Assembly: GCA_964560325.1 (NCBI GenBank)
Contig: CAZLLV010000388.1
Span: 1 to 8,525, forward strand
From: CAZLLV01 sp964560325
GTDB taxonomy: Bacteria; Acidobacteriota; Thermoanaerobaculia; Multivoradales; DATKCC01
DNA length: 8,525 bases
Direction of reading: 5' to 3'
The notes below the pieces were generated by a model. The model did not search any database. It was not told the origin of the DNA and saw only the letters and a program-made list of their open reading frames with translations. Below are positions 1 to 5,679 of the stretch, piece after piece. A program made the position numbers and the translations under genes. Position 1 is the first letter of the stretch, and the number at the start of each line of letters is the position of its first letter.

Positions 1-1
1 G

Positions 2-241
2 GGGCGGGGCACCGGTGCCGTCTACGCCGACAGCCGCGCTCCCGGCAGCGCGTTCACCGGCCTCGACGTCGAGATCCTCCAGGCGCTCACGTCGCACGCC
101 GCGCTCGCGCTCGCGGTGGCCGGCCTGTCGCGCGAGGTCGAGGGGATCGCCGGGGAGCTGCCGACGGCGGCCCGGCCGCGGGGCGAAGAGGCGCCGCCGG
201 CGGTGAGCTGGGAGCGGCTCCTCGCCGCTCACGCGCGCTGA
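2..241 (+). CDS. C-terminal fragment of a GAF-domain protein (5' end outside the window)
   Basis: Open from the window edge to a TGA at 239-241, about 79 residues. The visible part includes GAVYADSRAPGSAFTGLDVE followed by a helix rich in Ala and Leu. This is the typical last strand and final helix of a GAF domain: a VxYxDSR strand, an F-T-x-x-D turn, and a helix of the L-x-x-L-A-x-x-A-A-x-A-x type. About 35 hydrophilic residues follow (Pro/Arg/Glu-rich), with a WERLLAAH stretch at the end. In bacteria with many Hanks-type kinases, such GAF modules are often attached to FHA domains or sensor kinases, but nothing upstream is visible, so the full architecture is unknown. It ends 34 bases before the kinase gene on the same strand. 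The family assignment rests on the short GAF tail only. Confidence 0.62.
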   Translation, partial: GRGTGAVYADSRAPGSAFTGLDVEILQALTSHAALALAVAGLSREVEGIAGELPTAARPRGEEAPPAVSWERLLAAHAR

Positions 242-266
242 TCGGCCCCGGCCGCCGAGTTAGACT
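238..266 (+). promoter_or_regulatory. Putative sigma-70-type promoter of the kinase operon
   Basis: TAGACT at 261-266 matches a -10 box (TATAAT) at four of six positions, including the conserved first TA and final T. Exactly 17 bases upstream, CTGATC at 238-243 shares the TGA core of TTGACA and overlaps the stop codon of the GAF gene. A transcript starting 7-10 bases after the -10 box would begin at or within a few bases of the GTG start codon at 276, and no Shine-Dalgarno sequence is visible there, so a leaderless mRNA is likely. The -35 match is weak (3 of 6). Confidence 0.4.
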
Positions 267-275
267 CCTCCCCTG

Positions 276-3200
276 GTGTCCGCTCCCTCTCCAGGCGATT
301 CCGACGCCACCCGCACCCACGCGGGCGGCGAGCTGCTGGCGCCCGGCGCCTCCGTCGGGGACCGCTATCGGATCGAGGAGCTGGTCGGCGTCGGGGGCAT
401 GGGCATGGTCTATCGCGCTCACGACGAGCGCCTCGACCTGCCGGTGGCGCTCAAGCTCCTCCGCCCGGAGGTCGCCGCCGGCGACCAGGCGGAGCGACGC
501 TTCGTCCGCGAGCTGGTGCTCGCCCGCCAGGTCAGCCACCCGAACGTCGTCCGCATCCACGACCTCGGAGAGGACGGCGCCCTGCGCTTCCTCACCATGG
601 ACTTCGTCGAGGGGCGGTCGCTGCAGGAGATCCTGCGCGAGGACGGAGCGCTCGCCCCCGAGCGGGCGGTCGAGATCGCCCGCGAGATCGCCGGGGGCCT
701 GGGCGCCGCGCACCGCGAGGGCGTCGTGCACCGCGACCTCAAGCCGGCGAACGTGCTGATCGGCGACGGCGGACGGGCGTTCGTCACCGACTTCGGCGTC
801 GCCCGTTCGCTCACCGGCAGCGGGCTGACGCACTCCGGCGGCATCCTCGGCACCCTCTCGTACCTGTCGCCGGAGCAGGCGCGGGGCGAGGCGGTCGACG
901 GCCGGAGCGACCTCTACGCCCTCGGCCTGCTGCTCTACGAGATGCTGACCGGCGAGCTGCCGTTCCGCGGCGAGACGGCGAACGAGCTGCTCGCGGAGCG
1001 CCTGACCGGTGAGCCCCGCACCCTCCGCGACGCCGGCGTCGCGGTGCCCGAAGCCCTGGAGTCGATCGTCGCCCGCTGCCTGGCGAGCGATCCCGACGAC
1101 CGCTATCCGGACGCCGCGGCCCTGGTCGAAGATCTCGACGCGGTCGCCGGCGGCCGGTGGGGCGCGCTCCCCCGCCGGCGCCGCCGCCGGAAGGGATCCC
1201 GCCGCGGCTCGGGACGGCGTACCGCCCTCCTCGCGACCGCCGCCGTAGCCGTCGTGCTCCTCTCGCTCGCGGCGCTGCGCTGGTCGCCGCTGCCCTTCGG
1301 CGACCGCGCCGTGACGTCCGAGGTTCCCGCCGCCGGCGCGCCCCCACCGCTCCACGCCGTCGCGGTCCTGCCGCTGGCCGACGAGACCGGCCGTCCGGAG
1401 CTCGCCTGGGCACCGGGCGGGCTCGCGGAGCTGCTCTCCTCGGCGCTCGCCGAGAGCCCCGATCTGCGGGTGGTCGAGGGCGTGCGGGTGGCGGGTGCCG
1501 TCCAGGATCTCGCGATCGCCGTCGGCGAGCCGAGCGAGATCGAGGTGCGGCAGCTCTCCGAGCTGCTCGACGTCGACCGCCTGGTGGTCGGGACCCTGCG
1601 AGCCGATGGGGAGCGCCTGCGCGTCGGTGCGCGCCTGCTCGCGGCCGACGGTTCGCGGGACGCCGGCGGGAGCGTGCACGCCCAGGCGGCCGGCGGCGCC
1701 GAGCTCTCCGCCCTGGTCGAGGCGCTGGCCGGCGACCTGCGGGCCCGGCTCGGCGCGCCGCCGGTGGCGGCCCCGGCCGGCATCTCCAGCGCGTCGCCGG
1801 CGGCCCTCGCGGCGTTCTCGCGCGGCGTCCAGGCGCTCGTGCGGGGCGACTCGGTGGCGGCGGCGCCGGCGCTCGAGGAGGCGGTCGAGGCGGATCCGTC
1901 GTTCGGCGCCGCGTGGCTGCGGCTCGCCACCGCCTATCGCCTGCTCGGTTACGAGGAGCGCGCGCTCGAAGCGGCGGAGCGGGCCGCGCGCGAGCTGCCG
2001 CGCGCCGAAGGCCGCCTGGCGCTCGAGGCGCGGGCGCTCGCCGCCGCGCTCGCCGGCGAGCCGGAGCGCTCGCGCGAGATCCTGGCCGAGCTCGCCCAAC
2101 GCTACCCGCACGACTCGTCGGCCCGCCTGGCCCTCGCCGAGAGCTACGGCGACGAGGGGCTCTTCCCGGAGGCGCGGGAGATCCTGGAGCCCCTGACCGC
2201 GCGCGAGCCGCACCATCCGCGCGCCTGGTTCCTGCTCGGCAAGTTCGCGATCCTGGCCGGCGACAGCCGGCGAGCGGCGGACGACTACCTGGTTCGCGCC
2301 CTGGTGGTGCAGAACCGCCTTGACAACGCCAAAGGGCGTGCCGACGTGCTCAACGCCATGGGGATCGCCCACCGCGACCTGGGAGAGATCGACCGGGCGC
2401 TCGAGCGGTACGAAGAGGCCGCGGCGTTGCGCCGCGAGATCGGCGACCGCCGCGGCTACGCCGCGACCCTGACCAACCTCGGCAACCTCCTCTTCGCCCA
2501 CGGCGACTTCGACGCCGGCCGCGAGCGGCTGGAGGAGGCGATCGGCATCCTGCACGAGCTCGGCAGCCGGACGATGATCGCCAACCTCGAAAACGAGCTC
2601 GGGCTGCTGGAGGAGGAGCGGGGCCGCTACCAGGACGCCCTCGAGCACTTCCGGAGCGGCCTCCAGATGCGCCAGGAGCTGGGCGACCGCCGCGCCCTCG
2701 CCGAGAGCCTGAACAACGTCGGCTTCGCCTACTACCTGCTCGGCGACCTCGACAACGCCGCGGTCTACTGGCAGCGCGCCCACGACCTCTACGACGAGAC
2801 CGGCAACCGCGAGGGGGTGGTGATCGCGACCCAGAGTCTCGGTCTCCTCGACCTGGCGCGCGGCGAGTGGCCGTCGGCGGTCGAGCGCTTCTCGGCCAGC
2901 CTGGAGACCAGCCGCGGGTTGCGCATCCCGCACGCCGAGGCGGTGGCCCGCGGGCACCTCGGCCGGGTGGCGCAGCTCCAGGGGCGCTACGGCGACGCGT
3001 TCGCGGCCTACGACCAGGCGCTCGCCGTCGTGACCGAGCTCGAGGACCCGCGCGGGCTCGCCGAGTTCACGCTCTTCGCCGCCGGCGCGCTCGCCGAGCT
3101 CGGACACCTCGAGGCCGCCGCCGAGCGTCTCGACGAAGCCGCCGGCTGGGTCGGCGAGGCGCCCAACCGCGAGCACGAGGCCGAGCTCGCCCGGCTGCGC

Positions 3201-3737
3201 GGCGAGGTCGCCCTCGGCCGGGGGAACGCCACGGAGGCACGGCGCCACTTCCGGGCGGCGCTCGAGAGCGCGGAGGGCTCCGGCGGCTTCCTGGCCGAGA
3301 TGGCGGCCCGCCGTGGGCTCGCCCGCACCGACCTCGCCCGCGGCGAGCGCGCGGGCGCCGCCGCCGCCGCGCGCGAGCTGGCCGAGCTGGTCGAGGCGGC
3401 GCGGCGCACCGGGTTCGCGACCCTCTTCCTGGAAGCCTCCGTCGACCTCGCCGGGGCGCACCTGCGCTCGGGCGACCCGGCGGCGGCCGAGCGGGTGGCG
3501 CGGGACGCGTTGCGTGCCACCGCCGGCCGGGACGGGTACGCGGGCGCCTGGCGGCTCCACCTCGCGCTCGCCGAGGCCCACGAGACGCGCGGGCAGGCGG
3601 ACGACGCGGCGCGCTCGTGGGCGATGGCGCGGAGCGAGATCGAGCGCGTACGCGAAGGCGTCAGCGGCGCCGAGCGGCAGGCGTTCACCGATCTACCGGA
3701 GGTGCGAAGAGTTGTCGAGCGAGCCGCGGCGGGATGA
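276..3737 (+). CDS. Membrane Ser/Thr protein kinase with TolB-like domain and long TPR array
   Basis: A 1153-residue Hanks-type kinase predicted to phosphorylate Ser/Thr on proteins from the cytoplasmic side of the membrane. The kinase domain spans about 31-290: glycine loop GVGGMGMV (38-45), Lys60, alpha-C Glu79, HRDLKPAN with Asp154 (an RD kinase), DFG 172-174, SPE 198-200, Asp212 and Arg276. All catalytic residues are present. The activation loop holds several candidate autophosphorylation sites (Ser178, Thr180, Ser182, Thr185, Ser187, Thr193). A basic stretch (300-315) precedes one membrane helix (about 315-334), which puts the remaining 800 residues outside the cytoplasm. Residues 359-500 resemble the TolB N-terminal/FlgO-like domain (AVAVLPLAD, then LDVDRLVVGTLRAD), and about 508-1120 are TPR repeats. 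GTG 276 is the first start giving a short leader before the kinase domain; no Shine-Dalgarno is seen. It is the first gene of an operon with the histidine kinase and regulator. The ligand of the outer part is unknown. Confidence 0.92.
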   Translation: MSAPSPGDSDATRTHAGGELLAPGASVGDRYRIEELVGVGGMGMVYRAHDERLDLPVALKLLRPEVAAGDQAERRFVRELVLARQVSHPNVVRIHDLGEDGALRFLTMDFVEGRSLQEILREDGALAPERAVEIAREIAGGLGAAHREGVVHRDLKPANVLIGDGGRAFVTDFGVARSLTGSGLTHSGGILGTLSYLSPEQARGEAVDGRSDLYALGLLLYEMLTGELPFRGETANELLAERLTGEPRTLRDAGVAVPEALESIVARCLASDPDDRYPDAAALVEDLDAVAGGRWGALPRRRRRRKGSRRGSGRRTALLATAAVAVVLLSLAALRWSPLPFGDRAVTSEVPAAGAPPPLHAVAVLPLADETGRPELAWAPGGLAELLSSALAESPDLRVVEGVRVAGAVQDLAIAVGEPSEIEVRQLSELLDVDRLVVGTLRADGERLRVGARLLAADGSRDAGGSVHAQAAGGAELSALVEALAGDLRARLGAPPVAAPAGISSASPAALAAFSRGVQALVRGDSVAAAPALEEAVEADPSFGAAWLRLATAYRLLGYEERALEAAERAARELPRAEGRLALEARALAAALAGEPERSREILAELAQRYPHDSSARLALAESYGDEGLFPEAREILEPLTAREPHHPRAWFLLGKFAILAGDSRRAADDYLVRALVVQNRLDNAKGRADVLNAMGIAHRDLGEIDRALERYEEAAALRREIGDRRGYAATLTNLGNLLFAHGDFDAGRERLEEAIGILHELGSRTMIANLENELGLLEEERGRYQDALEHFRSGLQMRQELGDRRALAESLNNVGFAYYLLGDLDNAAVYWQRAHDLYDETGNREGVVIATQSLGLLDLARGEWPSAVERFSASLETSRGLRIPHAEAVARGHLGRVAQLQGRYGDAFAAYDQALAVVTELEDPRGLAEFTLFAAGALAELGHLEAAAERLDEAAGWVGEAPNREHEAELARLRGEVALGRGNATEARRHFRAALESAEGSGGFLAEMAARRGLARTDLARGERAGAAAAARELAELVEAARRTGFATLFLEASVDLAGAHLRSGDPAAAERVARDALRATAGRDGYAGAWRLHLALAEAHETRGQADDAARSWAMARSEIERVREGVSGAERQAFTDLPEVRRVVERAAAG
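2331..3350 (+). repeat. Exact 40-residue (120-bp) TPR periodicity in the kinase
   Basis: Within the kinase, the conserved Gly at the turn between TPR helices falls at residues 703, 743, 783, 823, 863, 903, 943, 983 and 1023, exactly 40 apart. The helix-A Gly of the N-x-x-G type falls at 696, 736, 776, 816, 856 and 896. Two further units follow out of phase (Gly 1066 and 1106). Canonical TPRs repeat every 34 residues; 40-residue units are known from LGN/Pins-type and related TPR arrays. The units have diverged in sequence (connecting loops such as EIGDRRGYA and ELGDRRALA remain alike), so this is an old protein repeat and not recent DNA duplication. Confidence 0.7.
3698..3702 (+). promoter_or_regulatory. 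Ribosome binding site that decides the TTG start of the histidine kinase
   Basis: GGAGG lies nine bases before the TTG at 3712, inside the last codons of the kinase gene. No ATG or GTG in this frame has an equally placed Shine-Dalgarno; the next in-frame candidate is GTG 3772. This favours TTG 3712 and translational coupling to the upstream gene. Confidence 0.5.
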
Positions 3738-4530
3738 CCCACAGGAGGTCGGCGGCGCCGACCTGGTCGAGGTGGTCGAGCGGGTGCGCAGCATCCACCG
3801 GGAGAACGAGCGCCTGTTCGAGCGATTGGTCGACGGCGAGCAGCGCTTCCGCTCGCTCGCCCGCGCGGTCTGGGAGGTGCAGGAGGAGGAGCGCCGGCGG
3901 GTGGCGCGGGAGCTCCACGACGGGCTCGGCCAGACCCTGACGGCGCTCAAGATCCGCCTGGAGCGCACCGGCGCCCGGGACGGGCTGCCGCCGGATCTCG
4001 CCGCCGAGCTCGCGGCCGGCGTCGAGCTGGCGGCGCGGGCGCTCGACGAGACCCGCCGGCTCGCCCATCTGCTGCGGCCGCAGGTGCTCGACGACCTCGG
4101 GCTCTTCCCGGCCCTCCGCTGGCTCGCCCGCACCCTCGGCGAGTGGACCGGCTTCCAGGTCGCCCTCGATCTCGTGGCGGAAACCGAGGGCGACGGCCGC
4201 CTCGACCCGGAGCTCGAGACCCTCGCCTTCCGGCTGGTGCAGGAGGGCCTCACCAACGCCATCAAGCACTCCGGTGCCGGCGGCGCCGCCGTGCGGGTGG
4301 AGCGCTCGGCCGGCCGGCTCCTCCTCGAGGTCGCCGACCGGGGCGGTGGCTTCGACGTCGGCGCGGCGCTGGAGGGTCCCGCGACCTCCGCCGGCTTCGG
4401 CCTGCGCGGCATGCGCGAGCGGGTCGAGCTGGCCGGCGGATCCTTCGCGATCCGCTCCGGGGCGCCGGGAGCGGGTGGCACGCGCCTGACCGCCGAGCTG
4501 CCGATCGGGCGCGAGCGGGAGGGGCCGTGA
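3712..4530 (+). CDS. Soluble NarL/DegS-type histidine kinase
   Basis: A 272-residue sensor kinase of the HisKA_3 / HATPase_c group, expected to autophosphorylate on His and pass the phosphate to the NarL-type regulator encoded next. Residues about 17-65 look like a charged coiled coil (DLVEVVERVRSIHRENERLF) and continue into the dimerisation helix. The phosphoacceptor motif is RRRVARELHDGLGQ, with His69. The second helix carries ARALDETRRLAHLLRP. The N box is QEGLTNAIKHS (Asn182), G1 is DRGGGFD (209-215), and G2 is GFGLRGMRERV (228-238). There is no signal peptide, membrane helix or PAS/GAF domain, so the signal must come from a partner or through the coiled coil. It overlaps the kinase gene by 26 bases and the regulator gene by 4. 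GTG 3772 is an alternative start that would shorten it by 20 residues without touching known motifs. Function is confident; the exact start is less so. Confidence 0.9.
   Translation: MSSEPRRDDPQEVGGADLVEVVERVRSIHRENERLFERLVDGEQRFRSLARAVWEVQEEERRRVARELHDGLGQTLTALKIRLERTGARDGLPPDLAAELAAGVELAARALDETRRLAHLLRPQVLDDLGLFPALRWLARTLGEWTGFQVALDLVAETEGDGRLDPELETLAFRLVQEGLTNAIKHSGAGGAAVRVERSAGRLLLEVADRGGGFDVGAALEGPATSAGFGLRGMRERVELAGGSFAIRSGAPGAGGTRLTAELPIGREREGP
3743..3764 (+). other. Internal Shine-Dalgarno-like heptamer partly buried in an 8-bp hairpin
   Basis: AGGAGGT at 3743-3749 is a near-perfect anti-16S match just inside the histidine kinase gene. The arms AGGTCGGC (3746-3753) and GCCGACCT (3757-3764) form a perfect 8-bp stem with a GGC loop that would cover half of it. 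No start codon sits at normal spacing: CTG 3763 is 14 bases away and GTG 3772 is 23 away. It could affect start choice or ribosome pausing, or be chance. Confidence 0.3.
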
Positions 4531-5168
4531 CGATCCGGGTGATGGTGGCCGACGACCACACGATCGTTCGCGAAGGGCTGGTCAGCCTACTCGTCGAGAG
4601 CGGCGAGTGCGAGGTCGTCGCCCAGGCGTCGGACGGCGTGGAGGCGATCGAGCGGGCGCGCGAGACCGAGCCGGACGTGGCCGTGGTCGACCTCGGCATG
4701 CCGCGCCTCTCCGGGCTCGAGGTGGTGCGGCGCCTCCGCCACGACCTGCCGCGCACCCAGGTGCTCGTGCTCACCATGCACGAAGAGGAGGAGTACGTGG
4801 TGCAGGCAGTCCAGGCGGGAGCCGCCGGCTACCTGGTCAAGGACACCGCCGGCACCGAGCTGCTGGCGGCGGTTCGCGCCCTGCGCGCCGGCCAGGGCTA
4901 CTTCGGACCCGGCCCCGCCAAGGCCCTGGCCGAGCGCTTCCGCCACCCCGAGCGCACGCCGGAAGACCCGTACGGCTCGCTGACGCCGCGCGAGCGCGAG
5001 GTCTTCCACCTGGTGGTGGAGGGACGCACCACCAAGGAGGTGGCCGGGGAGCTCGGCATCAGCGTCAAGACCGCCGAGAACCACCGCGCCCGCATGATGG
5101 ACAAGCTGGCGGTGCACAACGCCGCCGAGCTGGTCCTCTACGCCACCCGCAAGGGCCTCGTTTCCTAG
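4527..5168 (+). CDS. NarL/FixJ-type response regulator (REC + LuxR-type HTH)
   Basis: A 213-residue DNA-binding response regulator. The receiver domain (about 3-120) shows the acidic pair Asp9-Asp10, phosphoacceptor Asp55 in VAVVDLGMP, Thr83 in LVLTMHEE, and Lys105 in GYLVKD, so phosphorylation should work normally. A short linker leads to a LuxR/GerE helix-turn-helix (about 149-210) with LTPREREVFHLVVEG, the TTKEVAGELGIS helices, and recognition helix VKTAENHRARMMDKL. The GTG start overlaps the TGA of the histidine kinase gene (GTGA at 4527-4530), and GGGAGG lies at 4517-4522. The pairing with a HisKA_3 kinase is the standard one for this family, so the cognate relationship is secure by context. 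Its target promoters are unknown. It is the last gene of the kinase operon; a hairpin follows at 5191. Confidence 0.95.
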   Translation: MTIRVMVADDHTIVREGLVSLLVESGECEVVAQASDGVEAIERARETEPDVAVVDLGMPRLSGLEVVRRLRHDLPRTQVLVLTMHEEEEYVVQAVQAGAAGYLVKDTAGTELLAAVRALRAGQGYFGPGPAKALAERFRHPERTPEDPYGSLTPREREVFHLVVEGRTTKEVAGELGISVKTAENHRARMMDKLAVHNAAELVLYATRKGLVS

Positions 5169-5190
5169 CCTCCGCGCCCCGGTCGACCGT

Positions 5191-5216
5191 CCGGAGCGAA
5201 GCGATCTTCGCACCGG
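5191..5216 (+). terminator. Hairpin after the signalling operon, possible weak terminator
   Basis: GCGAAG (5196-5201), loop CGAT and CTTCGC (5206-5211) form a perfect 6-bp stem. It is extended past an A/A mismatch by CCGG (5191-5194) pairing with CCGG (5213-5216). No U-tract follows directly; the T-rich CTCTTATTTT begins about 13 bases later. It is placed 23 bases after the regulator stop codon, consistent with an operon end, but it is not a classical rho-independent terminator. A self-complementary CGGTCGACCG lies just before it at 5180-5189. Confidence 0.35.
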
Positions 5217-5249
5217 ATGACACGAATCCTCTTATTTTCGCACTACAGG

Positions 5250-5255
5250 TATAAT
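5250..5255 (+). promoter_or_regulatory. Perfect -10 box (TATAAT) in an AT-rich island
   Basis: TATAAT is exact and lies in the only AT-rich stretch of this part of the window (about 5217-5263). At 17-base spacing the -35 position holds TCCTCT, which does not match TTGACA, so either an activator or another sigma factor helps, or the -10 box dominates. Transcription would start near 5262, giving an untranslated leader of about 63 bases before the ATG at 5325. That leader contains a small GAGCC/GGCTC hairpin (5275-5288). Confidence 0.5.
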
Positions 5256-5312
5256 GGCATTCGCGCGGCCCTTGGAGCCCCCTGGCTCGGTGGCCGCTCG
5301 CTCCGCTGCCAT

Positions 5313-5317
5313 GGAGG
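5313..5317 (+). promoter_or_regulatory. Ribosome binding site fixing the start of the small exported protein
   Basis: GGAGG, within a purine run, lies seven bases before ATG 5325. This start gives a protein opening with a clean signal peptide and sits downstream of the TATAAT box. The longer reading frame beginning at 5217 would start upstream of that box and bury the signal peptide. Confidence 0.75.
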
Positions 5318-5324
5318 GAGAGGG

Positions 5325-5669
5325 ATGAGACGGAAGACCGAAGACGAACGCCGTGTGCCGGGGCGGGGCGCCGCGTACGCGGTGGCGCTCCTGCTCGTGA
5401 TCGGCGCTCCCGCGATCGCCACCGCCTCCGATGCGCGCCCGGTTCATCTCGGCCCGGCCGAGCGGGTGGCGTCGGAGATCGAGAGTCTCTGGAGCTCGTT
5501 CGTCGACGCGTGGAAGGGCCTGGGCGGGTTGCTCCTGGCCGAAGCCACCGAGGCCGCCGAGGCCACCGAGGCCGAAGGCGAGACGGAGCCCGACGCGACG
5601 ACCACGATCGATCCGACGTGCGTGGCGGGATGCCCCGAGCGCAACGTCGAGCTCGATCCCGACGGCTGA
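5325..5669 (+). CDS. Small exported protein with CxxxC and C-terminal DPDG
   Basis: A 114-residue protein that I do not recognise by family. A basic N-terminus (MRRKTEDERR) is followed by a hydrophobic helix (about 16-34) ending in ATA before Ser35, a reasonable signal peptidase I site, so the mature part would be about 80 residues outside the cytoplasm. Residues 45-72 can form an amphipathic helix with Trp56 and Trp63. A low-complexity acidic stretch (73-90; repeated ATEA units) and a TTT run follow. The end carries Cys99-x3-Cys103, then PERNVELDPDG. The two cysteines could form a disulphide or bind metal. The stop codon lies ten bases before the GTG of the TPR gene, so the two are co-transcribed and probably coupled. 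It might be a secreted partner, a peptide precursor with a C-terminal tag, or a lineage-specific envelope protein; nothing in the sequence decides between these. Confidence 0.7.
   Translation: MRRKTEDERRVPGRGAAYAVALLLVIGAPAIATASDARPVHLGPAERVASEIESLWSSFVDAWKGLGGLLLAEATEAAEATEAEGETEPDATTTIDPTCVAGCPERNVELDPDG
5544..5570 (+). repeat. Three tandem 9-bp units encoding A-T/A-E
   Basis: GCCACCGAG, GCCGCCGAG and GCCACCGAG follow directly, and a degraded fourth unit comes after. They encode the acidic low-complexity segment of the small exported protein. Such in-frame 9-bp repeats can gain or lose units without shifting the frame, so length variation between strains is plausible. Confidence 0.6.
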
Positions 5670-5674
5670 GGAGG
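5669..5674 (+). promoter_or_regulatory. Ribosome binding site of the TPR-protein gene
   Basis: AGGAGG begins at the last base of the preceding stop codon and lies five bases before GTG 5680. Its strength and position select this GTG over other in-frame starts and indicate coupling to the small gene upstream. Confidence 0.75.
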
Positions 5675-5679
5675 CGATC

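Noticed and set aside
87..3581. Very long minus-strand open frame opposite the Ser/Thr kinase gene
   Set aside because: It lies opposite a gene with all kinase motifs. Its protein is a Gly/Arg/Val/Glu-rich composition without domains, as expected when GC-rich codon use removes stop codons from the complementary frame.
5217..5324. N-terminal extension of the small exported protein to ATG 5217
   Set aside because: The extension overlaps the TATAAT box, has no Shine-Dalgarno and would hide the signal peptide, whereas ATG 5325 has GGAGG at ideal spacing.
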